Part shown: piece after piece, positions 37,001 through 42,200 of the stretch | Layout: every line of letters begins with the position of its first letter | Position numbering within the stretch: position 1 is the stretch's first letter | Source of the DNA: an uncultured Verrucomicrobia subdivision 3 bacterium | GTDB taxonomy: Bacteria > Verrucomicrobiota > Verrucomicrobiia > Limisphaerales > UBA11358 | Length of the DNA: 64,000 nucleotides | Direction of reading: 5' to 3' | NCBI GenBank assembly: GCA_903872345.1 | Contig: CAIQKM010000126.1 | Location: 1-64,000, forward strand | Notes under the pieces: generated by a model | The model's database searches: none | Told to the model about the DNA's origin: nothing | The model's input: the letters and a program-made list of their open reading frames with translations, nothing else | Position numbers and translations under genes: made by a program

Positions 37001-38749
37001 AACGTGGGGGTCGGCTTTGTCAGCGCCACCAACTCGGCCGTGGAATCCGCCGGCTTCATTCAGGTGAATGTTCAGCGCGTTGGCAACACCAACGGGGTGG
37101 TTACCGTGAACTATGCCACCACTAATGGCACGGCCATTGCCGGCACGAACTATCTGGCCACGTCCGGCTTGCTGACGTTCTTTGCGGGTGAATCGGCCAA
37201 GGCCATCTCGGTGCCGTTGATTAACAATACCAATTCCGTCGGCAACCTCTTCTTCACGATTGGCCTGTCCAATCCGAGCAGCGGGGCCAAACTGCTGCCG
37301 CAGAGCACCACCACGGTGATCGTGCAGGATGCGTTTGCCGAATTGAGCTTTACCAACGCCACCATGACGGTGCTCAAGAACGCCGGTCCGGCGGTGATTC
37401 CGGTCGTCTGTTCCAACACCAATCTGGAACCGGCGGTCGCCACCAATACGATTCCGTTGCAGGTGAGCTACACCACGGTGGACGGGTCCGCCGTCGCCGG
37501 TGTGGATTACACGGCCACCAGCGGCATCCTTTACTTCACCAACGGCATCGCCACCAATAACATCAGCGTGCCGATCATCAACAATGGTCTCGTGACCAGC
37601 AACCGGACGTTCAATGTGGTGCTTTCCAGCCCCACCGCGCCGGGCAAACTGGCCGCGCCCAGCACCAATAGCGTGACGATCATCAATACTGTCTCCGGCC
37701 TCTCGTTCGCGAGTTCCGCCTTCACGGTACAGAAGACCGGGGTGGCGGCGACCATCACGGTGAGTCGTTCGTCCTACACGAACAGCACGGTGACCGTGAA
37801 CTTCCTGGCCACGAATGGCACGGCCCTGGCCGGCATCAACTTCGGTTCCACCAACGGTACGCTGACCTTCACGAACGGCGTGACCAGCCAGACCTTCCAG
37901 GTGCCGATTATTGACACCACGGCGGTCCAGCCCGACCTCACCGTCCAGTTGCAACTCTCGAGCCCCAGCGGCGGTTCGGCCTTGGTGGCGCCCTCGGCGG
38001 CCACCCTGACCATCCATGACAACACCGGCAGCTATGTGGTGCCCGCCGGCTCGTATTTGATCTGGGGCAATGGCACGAACTTCGGTTCCGGCATCATTGA
38101 TACGAACTGCACCAACACGGTTCTGTTCGCTCTCCGCGATGCAGGCGGCACAAATGTGAGCAATCTCTCCGCGATCCTGCTGGCCACCAACGGCATTACG
38201 CCGATGCTGACCACCACCGGTGCGGGGGTGGCCACGGAAACGAACAATTACGGCGCGCTCTACTACGCGGGCCACTCGGTTTCCCGGCCGTACACCTTCA
38301 GCGTCCATGGCACCAACAGCCAGCAGGTGGCCGCCACCTTCCGGTTGTTGGATGGCAATAACGTGATTGGCACCGCCGTGTTTGGCTACACCCTCGGGGT
38401 GACCACTACCACGTTCTCGAACGCCACCACGATTGTCATCAACGACAACACCAACGCGTCGCCCTATCCGAGTATTATCAACGTGAACGGCGTGGGCACC
38501 TCGCTGGTGAAGGCCACCGTCACCCTGAACAAGCTGTGGCACACCTCGCCGGGAGACATTGACGCCTTGGTCGTCGCACCCGCCGGGACGAACACCCTGA
38601 TCATGGCGCACACGGGCGGCGGCTACAGTGTCACCAACGTGACCCTGACCTTCGACGACGGCGTCACCAACACGCTGCCGCACACCACGCAGATAACCAC
38701 CAGCACCAACAAACCGACCCAATTCTACCCGGTCCGGAATTTTCCGTGA
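22055..38749 (+). CDS. giant secreted Calx-beta / delta-60 repeat protein, C-terminus cut within a P-domain
   Basis: This protein of about 5,564 residues has a signal peptide (AGLVAGICLTAGTVLAQPVND). A PPC-like domain follows (VDNSVWYSWTCTVGGTYEFDT), then Calx-beta domains, four blocks of delta-60 repeats, and more Calx-beta domains. The delta-60 pattern is 'LN-DGSLDTSFNPGSGAN--VYA---Q-DGQI-IGG-FT-YNG'. Block positions are about 24.35-25.64, 27.18-28.33, 31.93-33.29 and 34.85-35.95 kb. A second PPC-like domain at about 30.1 kb starts a repeat of the whole series. The last part (TIVINDNTNASPYPSIINVN… SPGDIDALVVAP) is the first half of a proprotein-convertase P-domain, broken off at NFP-stop. 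Calx-beta domains bind calcium, so a surface adhesin or matrix role is likely. ATG 22055 opens the signal peptide behind GAAAGAGA; ATG 21956 is also in frame. Confidence 0.88.
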   Translation: MKRLIAGGFRSLFKNFGGLRAGLVAGICLTAGTVLAQPVNDLFANAQLIAGTTGTVTGTNTAAGIEICEPGTVTTDDNGVQAVDNSVWYSWTCTVGGTYEFDTIGSAFDTILAVYTTPTGLCDTGLTNIISDDNNGFNIFSDAAQTSYLKFQAVAGTTYYISVNGNATSVGNDNGALYLNWSPVQLEVTPAGTFQFTANYYPVSASESTIALDPSVSPSLQGARLTVTRTAGSVGRVFVGYQLLAAQYTNRLQTNYFGTNVSTTLIDSNGIGQTVNQTLNYIAYTNNYQYYDNGFKNYPVTGTLTNITSYTITGANTNLYVTNTLPLVSGPLVPVPTTFANGGVSFTNEVTNSPIFFIYQTNYFSFTATNAISGTNVSDGSVITNNGVLYTNLADIYVGTQITNFYGYNSSITISEPLIGAYVSTNWYFTNIVVTSSYYTNGLYTNGSVEINQFSSLLTNSATTNLAVISVSDVGTNSPTSSIPLPYGGYPSNIPPVGNFLIGTPVVLVDTNNNTLITFTNSYSKPTIVVLATVSAAPLFGTNNYGTLAFDDYQMSLDIPTVPVSAYSPSTPDGSSLPSLINATLTGVTNDPLESADLQPATISPTGGGSLLNILNDNFASGQVTNDTGAIYFNFQHRFFRVYETTANAVIGVNRTGAGKSCSVDYRIDYRPPTDALNNFTLCAGSDYATPNVDYTSVTGTLAWGDGDYTTKYFSVPIFQDGIVEFDEDMLLQLFNPQPNPGPPPSYVGDVGVANLTILFNDQPAGAVDRNWNTDNSPNSNPPHQKYPGTAGNGGTVYALASQVLDGTTFVAGSFNSYDSTPYNRLVRVLNDGFQDPSFMAPPNSGANDFIASLALYPVTSTNFGKLLIAGNFTSFNGTNRFRIARLNYDGSLDTSFTPGLGANGMVWSIALLPNDQVVMGGQFTSYNGTNINEVARLNQDGSLDTTFNSGSGPDSVVNSLALDSAGRVIIGGAFSTVNGVTSGGVARLNVDGSVDTTFNPGIGTYNPDTSGTDPVYAVAVQSNGQILVGGSFANMELTEYNGLARLNTDGSVDPTFHPGTGTLNPLTGDVDTVYAITLQPDGGILIGGNFTTFNQTRRVGLARLYSIDGTVDTTFMDTAYNQFAGIPNHYHNPDAVNPALYPTVNQRNTVYAISVEPYTTNVFIGGSFLRVGGGSTRDDIHNRGNVARLIGGVTPGPGNIELSYSSYTANKSSGNLYVSLVRTNGNLGEVYVTFGTNTAAPGVGIARGSDMTLTTRTPTWSTAWSASSYAIWMKDDCTYGPNYATVPTGVTTADVNVGIINNTNVTGNLSANFTLTNPASQFVLLGGENIPLGTALGYQTASPFTIIDDSIHAGTLAFSSTNYSVVQSNNAVATITVTRTGGSDGVVHVNYSAGNGTPPNAATNGLDFTAVTGTLTFGQSVLSQTFTVPILNRTTVQPDRNVKLRLYTTSGGAGLAQSNAVLTIINGNYTPGHISFSSSVYTTNENNRAALITVNRLGGSSGYLNVNMYTVDGTAVNGVNYVGTNVLLSWNNGDATPRTIAIPVIDDGLVTSNLTVNLRLSNATIGGVANTNLLGLSQYTNSTLIINNVDNAGKVEFSSPVYSVKKYGGYALIPIVRTGGSAQSLTVSYYTVDGTALAGVNYSAVTNTVTFTNGQVAAFFNVPVIDDGVSAGLKSLTLALAGATNTLGVPSTATLNIIDSESVNETPGSADTTYSSLAGFNDNVYTLTLVGTNQLLVGGDFTMADGVARNRVARLNPDGTLDSSFSFPSTSYGANGSVRAMAVQSDGHILVGGLFTSFNSVALSRLARLNPDGTLDSLFNPGSGADSAVYALAETFVGGASKALVAGAFANLNGQNYNGIGRLNYDGTPDTNFNSGGLGANGAVYALAVYPTNSPNAGKIVIGGDFTAYNGATNFNHIARLNVDGSVDNTFNVAGSGANDSVRAIALQLDGQIIIGGLFTNVNGAILPHVARLNADGTVDTSFSPGVGANDAVFSIGVQTDNRIVLGGEFTLASGVTRNRITRLNPDGSVDPTINFGYGANSFVSAIAIQEDIITGYPTNVPDEKIIIGGGFTTYNGDNHQHLARIYGGSIGGSGAFQFTQANYSVHETGTNIVVTVVRTGGTSGTNFDGTGDVYVPFATSNITAVAGINYAGLVTNLDFPEGEIQQNVTIPVYDDGVVTPDLQLSLNLSDPATDPNPPSEIGLQPIAWLTIINDDSAVAFASPNYSVAKNIVSGVAQVNIIRLGGTNSTSTVSFTTLTNGTATIGTDYTPVSQTVVFSPGVSNVVVPIPINNNNIVEGNRTVPLLLTNAVGTTLVNPTNATLTIIDTVNAPGQLSFSATNYTVTEGGGVGFTNAYITVVRSYGSSGSVSVQFKTADGTALSGSKYITTNGVLSFGAGETTKSFPVQVLNTPTAEGPELFSVILTNATGGASLTSPTNATVTILNTNTGIAFALATNYVTEPYGTAAGSVVLNVMRYNNTNGTSTVQFTTTDGTAVAGTNYVAYSSQLTFAPGQSLIAVPITLLYDPLVTGDLTFTASLSSPSTDAQLTTPILATVVIHDVNAGISFVKSAQNAYKTSGGAVINVFNSNPSANPVTVNYATGGGSAVPGVDYTAASGTLTFTGGQTNATFIVPIIANNLVHTNRSFGIALSAPSARGVLLAPTTETVTIIGTNTPYGLSFSSPLVISGDWGKTNSDNTTGSPEIGDPLIAGTTANHVVWFQWTPTNSGSVTFDTIGSVDDTNFVYTLDTVMAVFTGTSLSSLNQIAANDDIFPNYQYNAIGQQYYNLNYQYYNYSFSGGVFSITNYSLPLATPIRDQAYYQPYSGPSKVTFNAVRGTTYFIGVDTKVSSSTNLVTGRIVSSGLGGVVTTPSTGLISLNWALHPSGVFRFASENADLTGLTYSNNQSMLLHEVSQNETTRQGGGLDPARYDTTLKINYQFDVLGAIVKVTRVAGSSGRVQVNYTTMSITNDAYLVSTNPLPGNIAGIGNNPFLVNPTYLANGDQVAVAGSDYTPVSGTLTFDDSEMSKTIFIPIINNSTTTGGGGGNLNSGVNRDFLVVLTNATLDVAESSDVQPPRLDNTYNQMVVRILDTDIDPMGPSFTSGSVTNVVVVGGTLVTNVSTNTVFNLTPTNSVFNFMKSHFRVTRDVGSYYNGTPVTVYVNRSGTNQAASPTVYWNVNSYYLDHVDSLRNNEFPLQPGSDYATPDPANSGGVAGLVPDFIFPGGYSGSLTWGAKDFYSKPISFNVYDNGMQQFNEDFVITLYEIDSNGNEFPCGMVNQCTVTILAADNHPPAGSVDENYNADFSYNMVQPFPTVPPQMSHPGTDGEVYGLAVQPDNKTVLVGDFFSYDLSTRNCIARANTDGTLDTTFNPGSGANDSITCITLSTNNELVIGGNFTAYNGSFRSRIALVNANGILDTSFNPGQGFNGTVNAILQQPNGQLLVGGDFTAYNGRTKNYLARLNMDGSLDTSFDAGTNLNAAVYAIGLQSNGQIVVGGDFTLVNGVVGQNYIARLSTNGTFDASFDPGSGANAPIFTLGIQPDDSIVAGGEFTQVNGQPKNSIVRLTPNGYIDPTFYCGTGVDGPIYSIVLNTNVIYSTSNNLYSVLSTNIIVQTNFTFYVGGAFTAYNGTHRLGFARINNDGTLDTTFLDTAYNEFAGLPRERYADPLGTVVACGLQSDGNVMIGGTFERVGGGQSDDYDVRPDNLDTNGFVVYQQYGGTITPNARGREGIRNRSNIARLVGGATPGPGNVGLLYPNYTINKSQSPMYVSLVRNNGFLGNAGVNFSVTPGLALPGQDYSYQNNAPYYGVDWEYRQPSRMHSDGLFGTNGFPEDAFGSYWSGASSDLGTLLVNILDNTNSLSNLNATYTVANPASDQFYLGGEDIALGVGLGVAASPLTLIDDHHASGTFSFANSSYTANGQTAPVAVTRTNGTYGLVSLTYATTTNGSTASANSDYVPAIGTITFQPADTSRSFAIQVLNTNYTTPVEKYVNLILYNINPPVNGLASLGLTNATLRIINPNFQGFLGFNTNVYPAAISAGSVNVTVARTVGSLGTLTVQYATTNGTATNGIDYIGSTNTLSWTSGDVSPRTISIPLLNNHVIGTSKQFGLALSNPTLNGSPASALFATNAITNAVVVINNDNNYGSFQFNAATYIVNERGGNTLVTVLRNGSTNGAVTVQYATANNTAVAGINYTPTNGTLSFAPGQTAASFAVQVRDDGVVDPPPASFYFSLNLSNPSTGATLGSQTNSIVEIVDAESYNRPPGSGDTTFNPGSGMDGDIYALALQSSGQIVAGGNFIGVNGVPENYLARLNVDGSLDRAGFLFGLAGADGPVYALADQTDDKILAGGTFGSINGVVLNRIVRLQTDGNIDSGFNPGAGADNTIYSLAETFVNGPRKIYAAGAFSTMNGYPSPYLVRLNDNGTIDTTFNTGTGPNSTIYSVAVYPTNSPFAGQLLIGGQFTNVNSVLSPFLARLNVNGSLDTNFSAKVNIGGTVRALAIQGDGEILIGGDFTNVNSKAINRIARLNPDGSLDTNFTAGVTSGINGTVNAIAIQADNRIMVAGQFTVANGVTRNNITRLMPNGAVDPSINFGDGANGAVKALVIQPGDQMSVIAGSFTQYNDQPAGHIARIYGGSETGSGAFDFNLTSYTVHENGIQALIGVRRTGGTSGTNADGSGSVSVHFATADSNAVAGVNYIAVSTNVVFPPGEVLKQIPVMVIDDSNITPNLIVSLNLSNPSAQTALGNQQPATLTIINDDSAVKFGLANYSVAKNILTGLANIDVARIGGSSGYASVNFQTTTNGTAIDGTDFVSTNLTVYFNPGDTDVVVQVPIINNTIPEGNRTVVFALTNATGSLLYAPTNAVLTIVDTVQAPGQLFLASSNYVTSSGAGTAYLTVLRTNGSSGAVSVNYATVAGTAQPGVDYGTVNGTVTFNDGDTSENIAIPIINNSSVQGSVNLSVFLSNPSGGASLLQPTNALLTIINTNVGVGFVSATNSAVESAGFIQVNVQRVGNTNGVVTVNYATTNGTAIAGTNYLATSGLLTFFAGESAKAISVPLINNTNSVGNLFFTIGLSNPSSGAKLLPQSTTTVIVQDAFAELSFTNATMTVLKNAGPAVIPVVCSNTNLEPAVATNTIPLQVSYTTVDGSAVAGVDYTATSGILYFTNGIATNNISVPIINNGLVTSNRTFNVVLSSPTAPGKLAAPSTNSVTIINTVSGLSFASSAFTVQKTGVAATITVSRSSYTNSTVTVNFLATNGTALAGINFGSTNGTLTFTNGVTSQTFQVPIIDTTAVQPDLTVQLQLSSPSGGSALVAPSAATLTIHDNTGSYVVPAGSYLIWGNGTNFGSGIIDTNCTNTVLFALRDAGGTNVSNLSAILLATNGITPMLTTTGAGVATETNNYGALYYAGHSVSRPYTFSVHGTNSQQVAATFRLLDGNNVIGTAVFGYTLGVTTTTFSNATTIVINDNTNASPYPSIINVNGVGTSLVKATVTLNKLWHTSPGDIDALVVAPAGTNTLIMAHTGGGYSVTNVTLTFDDGVTNTLPHTTQITTSTNKPTQFYPVRNFP
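22164..30078 (+). repeat. internal duplication of the giant gene, copy 1
   Basis: The order is PPC-like domain, Calx-beta stretch, delta-60 block, Calx-beta stretch, delta-60 block, Calx-beta stretch. Aligned landmarks to copy 2 include NVARLIGGVTPGPGN (about 25.61 kb), ARIYGGSIGGSGAF (about 28.31 kb) and TIINDDSAVAFASPNYSVAK (about 28.7 kb). The protein copies are clearly diverged, so the event is old. Confidence 0.75.
30091..38030 (+). repeat. internal duplication of the giant gene, copy 2
   Basis: The same domain order as copy 1, over almost the same length (about 7.9 kb). Matching landmarks are NIARLVGGATPGPGN (about 33.25 kb), ARIYGGSETGSGAF (about 35.94 kb) and TIINDDSAVKFGLANYSVAK (about 36.3 kb). 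Spacing between landmarks is similar in the two copies, as expected from one large in-frame tandem duplication and not from independent domain gains. Confidence 0.75.
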
Positions 38750-40534
38750 TGTGGTGAGGCACGAATTTAAAACAGAGGCTATATGAGCAAGACTTTTTTC
38801 AAGATCAGTTTCGGATTGATGGCCGCAGCCTGCTTCCTGCAGGCGGCGAGCGCCGCCGTGACGGCCCCCGTCAAACAGTTGTCCGGGCATGTGCCCGCCG
38901 TGGTGACGAAGCTGGCGTCCACTGGACGTCTGGCTGGCACCAACGTGTTACATCTGTCTATTGGCCTGCCGCTGCGCAACCAGGAAGGATTGACCAATTT
39001 GCTGGATCAGATTAATGACCCCAGCAACGCCAATTATCATCATTATTTATCCCCGGATGATTTTACCGCGCAGTTTGGACCCTCAGAACAGGATTATCAG
39101 GCTGTCATTAACTTTGCCAAAACCAACGGTTTTACGGTTACTCGTACCCACGGCAACCGGGTGTTGGTGGATGTGGACGCCAAAGTATCTGATGTGGAAC
39201 GTTCTTTCCATGTAAAGATGCAGACCTATCAACATCCGCAAGAAAGTCGGCAGTTTTTTAGCCCGGATACGGAACCCTCTGTGGATGTGCAGTTGCCCAT
39301 TTTATCCATGCAAGGGATTAATAATTACCAATTACCTCATCCCATGGTGCATAAGATTGGCAATGCAGGAGTCAAGCCCGCCCTTGGATCCGGGCCTAAT
39401 GGCGGTTACATGGGGACAGATTTTCGTACTGCATATCTGCCGGGAGGTACTTTAAATGGCTCAGGGCAGATAGTTGGGCTAATGCAATATGATGGTTATA
39501 ATTTTAGCGATATTCAGGCGTATGAAAACACGGCCGGCTTGACGAACATGCCGCTGTCAAATGTGTTATTGGACGGCTTTAATGGGTCCGCTGGTAGTGG
39601 CAATGTGGAGGTCTGCTTGGATATCGAAATGGTTATGTCCATGGCTCCCGCTTTGTCTCGTATTGTAGTATTTGAAGCAGGTCCAAGTGGGAATCCGGAT
39701 GATATTTTGAGCAGCATGACAGCCAGTAACCAAATTAAGCAATTAAGTGCTTCTTGGGGATATCCAGTGGATGCCGCCGGTGAACAGCTCTACAAGCAAT
39801 TGGCACTTCAGGGACAAACTTTTCTGAACTGTTCAGGGGACGGTGACGCTTGGACCATCGGATGGCCCGTCATTTATCCCGCTTGTGATGATCCTTACAT
39901 TACTATCGTCGGTGGAACCACCTTGACGATGAATGGCGTGGCTAATTCTTACGCCTCGGAGAGAGCTTGGAACTCAGGTTATGCAGCCGATTTCGGCTGG
40001 AACCCAGATGGTTATGCCGGCACCAGCGGTGGTATCAGTGCCACCCGGACTATTCCTTCCTGGCAGCAGGGTATAAACATGACTACCAACCAAGGCTCCA
40101 CGACCATGCGTAATGTTCCGGACATCGCCTTGACCGCCGACAACATTGTTGATGTGTACACGGATACCACTTTGGGTGGCACAGTGACCAATTTGGTTGG
40201 CGGTACCAGCGCAGCGACACCTTTGCTGGCTGGCTATATGGCGCTTGTGAACCAGCAGGCTGCGGCCAATGGAGTGCCTTCAGCCGGTTTCATTAATCCA
40301 GCAATTTATGCCATTGCCAAGTCTACCAACTATCTGAAATGTTTCCATGACGTTACTCGCGGTGACAATACTTGGGATCAGAGTCTTACCAACTATTATG
40401 CGGTTGCCGGGTACGACCTTTGCACCGGTATTGGCACTCCTAATGGCACTAATTTGATTAATGCCCTCGTTGCCACCACCAGTAATTATAACACCAACTC
40501 CAATGGATCCACCAATTACCCGGTGATTATTTCC
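38747..40534. other. inferred insertion carrying the S53 protease gene inside the giant's P-domain
   Basis: The giant stops at 38747-38749 in mid P-domain (…PTQFYPVRNFP). The missing half of that domain (APTPPWGNTL… NPNGAWFLFVQDDAQLN) begins at 40535 inside the S53 ORF. The two edges share an imperfect direct repeat of about 27 bases (38717-38746 and 40510-40535, both containing CAATT, ACCCGGT and TTTCCG). The DNA between them looks lower in GC than both flanks. I infer insertion or recombination of a protease gene. No transposase or terminal inverted repeat is visible. Confidence 0.5.
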
Positions 40535-41278
40535 GCTCCCACGCCGCCTTGGGGGAACACGCTTTCCGTCATGAATGGCAGCAACCCCAACGGTGCTTGG
40601 TTTCTGTTTGTGCAGGATGACGCCCAGTTGAACGTCGGCATGATCAATAACGGCTGGTCTGTTTCCGTGGTGACCGGCACTCCGGTGGGTGCGCCCGCCG
40701 ACAACGAAGTATATGCTCCTACGAACATTTCGCTCGCGCTGAACGCCACCACCAACATTTATCTGGCGGTAACCAACTATGGCCCGGCCACGGCGACCAA
40801 TGTTGTGGTAACTGACGCATTGCCCGGTATCGGAGTTTACCTCAACTCCGTAACTCCCTCAAATACAGTTACTCGGGTTGGCGATTTGATCACTTGGAAG
40901 CTGGGTAATCTGGGTGTCAATGCTGGTGGCGCCATTACGTTGAGCTTTAGTGGGACGGTTACAGGCACCTATACCAACAGCCCGTCCATTACATCTACGA
41001 CCATTGATCCTAATCCGGATGACAAGTTCGCGGACACTGTGTTCTCCGTGGCCCAGCCGTTGCCGCCGCAGTTGACGGCTTATACCACGGCCAATGGTCA
41101 CTTTGTGCTGACCATCACCAATGATGCGAACCTGACGACCGTCATTCAGGCCACCACGAATCTGCTGTCGCCCACCTGGGTGAACATCTACACCGGCACG
41201 CCGCCGTTTACCACGAACATTGACGTGCTGACGAATTATCCCAGCCGGTTCTTCCGCGCGGTGATCGGCGGTCAGTAA
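38783..41278 (+). CDS. S53 (sedolisin/kumamolisin) protease fused to half a P-domain, DUF11 and a C-terminal module
   Basis: The 831-residue protein has a signal peptide (FGLMAAACFLQAASAA) and a pro-kumamolisin activation domain (about 30-190, including LHLSIGLPLRNQEGL and HHYLSPDDFTAQFGPS). The S53 catalytic domain follows, with Glu276 and Asp280 (VEVCLDIE), oxyanion Asp353 (CSGDGD) and Ser476 (GGTSAATP). The calcium-site region is FHDVTRGDN and TGIGTPNG. All catalytic residues are present, so it should be an active acid serine-carboxyl peptidase after secretion. From about residue 585 it continues with the C-terminal half of a P-domain, a DUF11-like domain (VTNYGPATATNVVVTDALPG) and the module ATTNLLSPTWVNIY… SRFFRAVIGGQ. 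These extra parts look taken from the preceding giant gene. An AGAGG at about 5 bases before the ATG is a plausible ribosome site. Confidence 0.9.
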   Translation: MSKTFFKISFGLMAAACFLQAASAAVTAPVKQLSGHVPAVVTKLASTGRLAGTNVLHLSIGLPLRNQEGLTNLLDQINDPSNANYHHYLSPDDFTAQFGPSEQDYQAVINFAKTNGFTVTRTHGNRVLVDVDAKVSDVERSFHVKMQTYQHPQESRQFFSPDTEPSVDVQLPILSMQGINNYQLPHPMVHKIGNAGVKPALGSGPNGGYMGTDFRTAYLPGGTLNGSGQIVGLMQYDGYNFSDIQAYENTAGLTNMPLSNVLLDGFNGSAGSGNVEVCLDIEMVMSMAPALSRIVVFEAGPSGNPDDILSSMTASNQIKQLSASWGYPVDAAGEQLYKQLALQGQTFLNCSGDGDAWTIGWPVIYPACDDPYITIVGGTTLTMNGVANSYASERAWNSGYAADFGWNPDGYAGTSGGISATRTIPSWQQGINMTTNQGSTTMRNVPDIALTADNIVDVYTDTTLGGTVTNLVGGTSAATPLLAGYMALVNQQAAANGVPSAGFINPAIYAIAKSTNYLKCFHDVTRGDNTWDQSLTNYYAVAGYDLCTGIGTPNGTNLINALVATTSNYNTNSNGSTNYPVIISAPTPPWGNTLSVMNGSNPNGAWFLFVQDDAQLNVGMINNGWSVSVVTGTPVGAPADNEVYAPTNISLALNATTNIYLAVTNYGPATATNVVVTDALPGIGVYLNSVTPSNTVTRVGDLITWKLGNLGVNAGGAITLSFSGTVTGTYTNSPSITSTTIDPNPDDKFADTVFSVAQPLPPQLTAYTTANGHFVLTITNDANLTTVIQATTNLLSPTWVNIYTGTPPFTTNIDVLTNYPSRFFRAVIGGQ

Positions 41279-41290
41279 GCTGGCCGGAAC

Positions 41291-41875
41291 ATGAAGTTGA
41301 TCGGACTTACTGGCGGCGTGGGGATGGGAAAATCCACCGCCGCCAGTTTTCTTTTGTCCCAAGGGGTTTGCCTCATTGACACCGATGAACTCGCCCGTCA
41401 TCTGGTCCAGCGCGGCCAGCCGGCCCTCGCTGAAATCGTCAGTGCCTTTGGCTCCGCTCTGCTGACCGCCAGTAGCGAACTGGATCGCGTGGCGCTGGCG
41501 CAAATCGTCTTTGCCGATGCCGCCGCCCGCCGGAAGCTGGAAGCCATTCTGCATCCCCGCATTCGCGCCGGCTGGCAGGCGCAGGTGGAGGCGTGGCGAC
41601 AGGAGAATTGTCCGCTGGCCGTCGTCGTGATCCCTCTCTTGTTTGAAACCCTGGCGGAGTCGGCCTTTGATAAAATTGTTTGTGTTGCCTGCTTGCCCGC
41701 TTCCCAAACAGAGCGACTCGCCGGGCGGGGCTGGAATCCGGAACAAATCCGCCAGCGCATCGCCTCCCAAATGCCCATTGAACAGAAGATTACCCGCTCA
41801 CACCTGGTCATCTGGAGCGAAGGCACCCTCGAAGCCCACCGGCAACAGGTTGGTCGTATTCTGTCGCGGCTGTGA
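41291..41875 (+). CDS. coaE: dephospho-CoA kinase
   Basis: The 194-residue protein has the P-loop GGVGMGKSTAA (residues 8-18), the substrate block LIDTDELARHLV, the HPRIRAGW block and the lid region with Arg (SQTERLAGRGW). The length is normal. It phosphorylates the 3' hydroxyl of dephospho-CoA, the last step of coenzyme A synthesis. It begins 12 bases after the S53 stop on the same strand, so it may be read from the same transcript even though the functions are unrelated. Confidence 0.93.
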   Translation: MKLIGLTGGVGMGKSTAASFLLSQGVCLIDTDELARHLVQRGQPALAEIVSAFGSALLTASSELDRVALAQIVFADAAARRKLEAILHPRIRAGWQAQVEAWRQENCPLAVVVIPLLFETLAESAFDKIVCVACLPASQTERLAGRGWNPEQIRQRIASQMPIEQKITRSHLVIWSEGTLEAHRQQVGRILSRL

Positions 41876-41969
41876 CCGTCATGTGGCTGCGACGCCTCGT
41901 CGCCACACAGAGGATAGGGCAGGGGAACCGGCAAGAATGTTTGCACCAGCCGTACAACCATCCGTCCGC

Positions 41970-42106
41970 AGTGCCGTAGGCGCGACATATTTGTAGAAAC
42001 CAATCCCCAAACCTATTCAGCTCCGTAGGTGCGGAATATGCCGCCCCTGACGGGGCTCTGTTCCAAATGGGGATGTATTCTACAAATATATCGCGCCTAC
42101 GGCGCT
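41970..42106. repeat. inverted-repeat element (MITE/REP-like)
   Basis: The arms at 41971-42008 and 42069-42106 are inverted copies over about 37 bases, with a few mismatches (shared core GCCGTAGGCGCGA and ATATTTGTAGAA). The centre contains a related half (CCGTAGGTGCGGAATATGCC) and the small hairpin CCGCCCCTGACGGGGC. The element lies in the convergent gap after coaE. It carries no ORF of its own. A hairpin-type mobile repeat is likely. The remainder of 41876-42200 shows only this and the sdh terminator. Confidence 0.7.
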
Positions 42107-42142
42107 TGACCCTACGTGTTCTCACCCCATTCCACCGATGCA

Positions 42143-42178
42143 AAACAAAAAGCCCGCTTCGTGGCGAAGCGGGCTTTG
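42143..42178 (-). terminator. intrinsic terminator of the sdh operon
   Basis: A perfect stem AAAGCCCGCTTCG / CGAAGCGGGCTTT with a 3-base loop spans 42149-42176, about 25 bases after the sdhB stop in the minus direction. Read on that strand it is followed by a T-rich run (TTTTTGTTTTG). It probably also shields the operon from convergent coaE transcription. Confidence 0.85.
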
Positions 42179-42200
42179 AAACGTTGCATCGGAACTCCGA

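Noticed and set aside
36923-38890. 655-residue minus-strand frame opposite the giant
   Set aside because: It is a shadow frame in GC-rich repeats, with no signal or domain; the plus-strand domains are unmistakable.
38747-40534. Insertion sequence or transposon around the S53 gene
   Set aside because: No transposase, terminal inverted repeats or clean target duplication is visible; only an imperfect direct repeat is seen.
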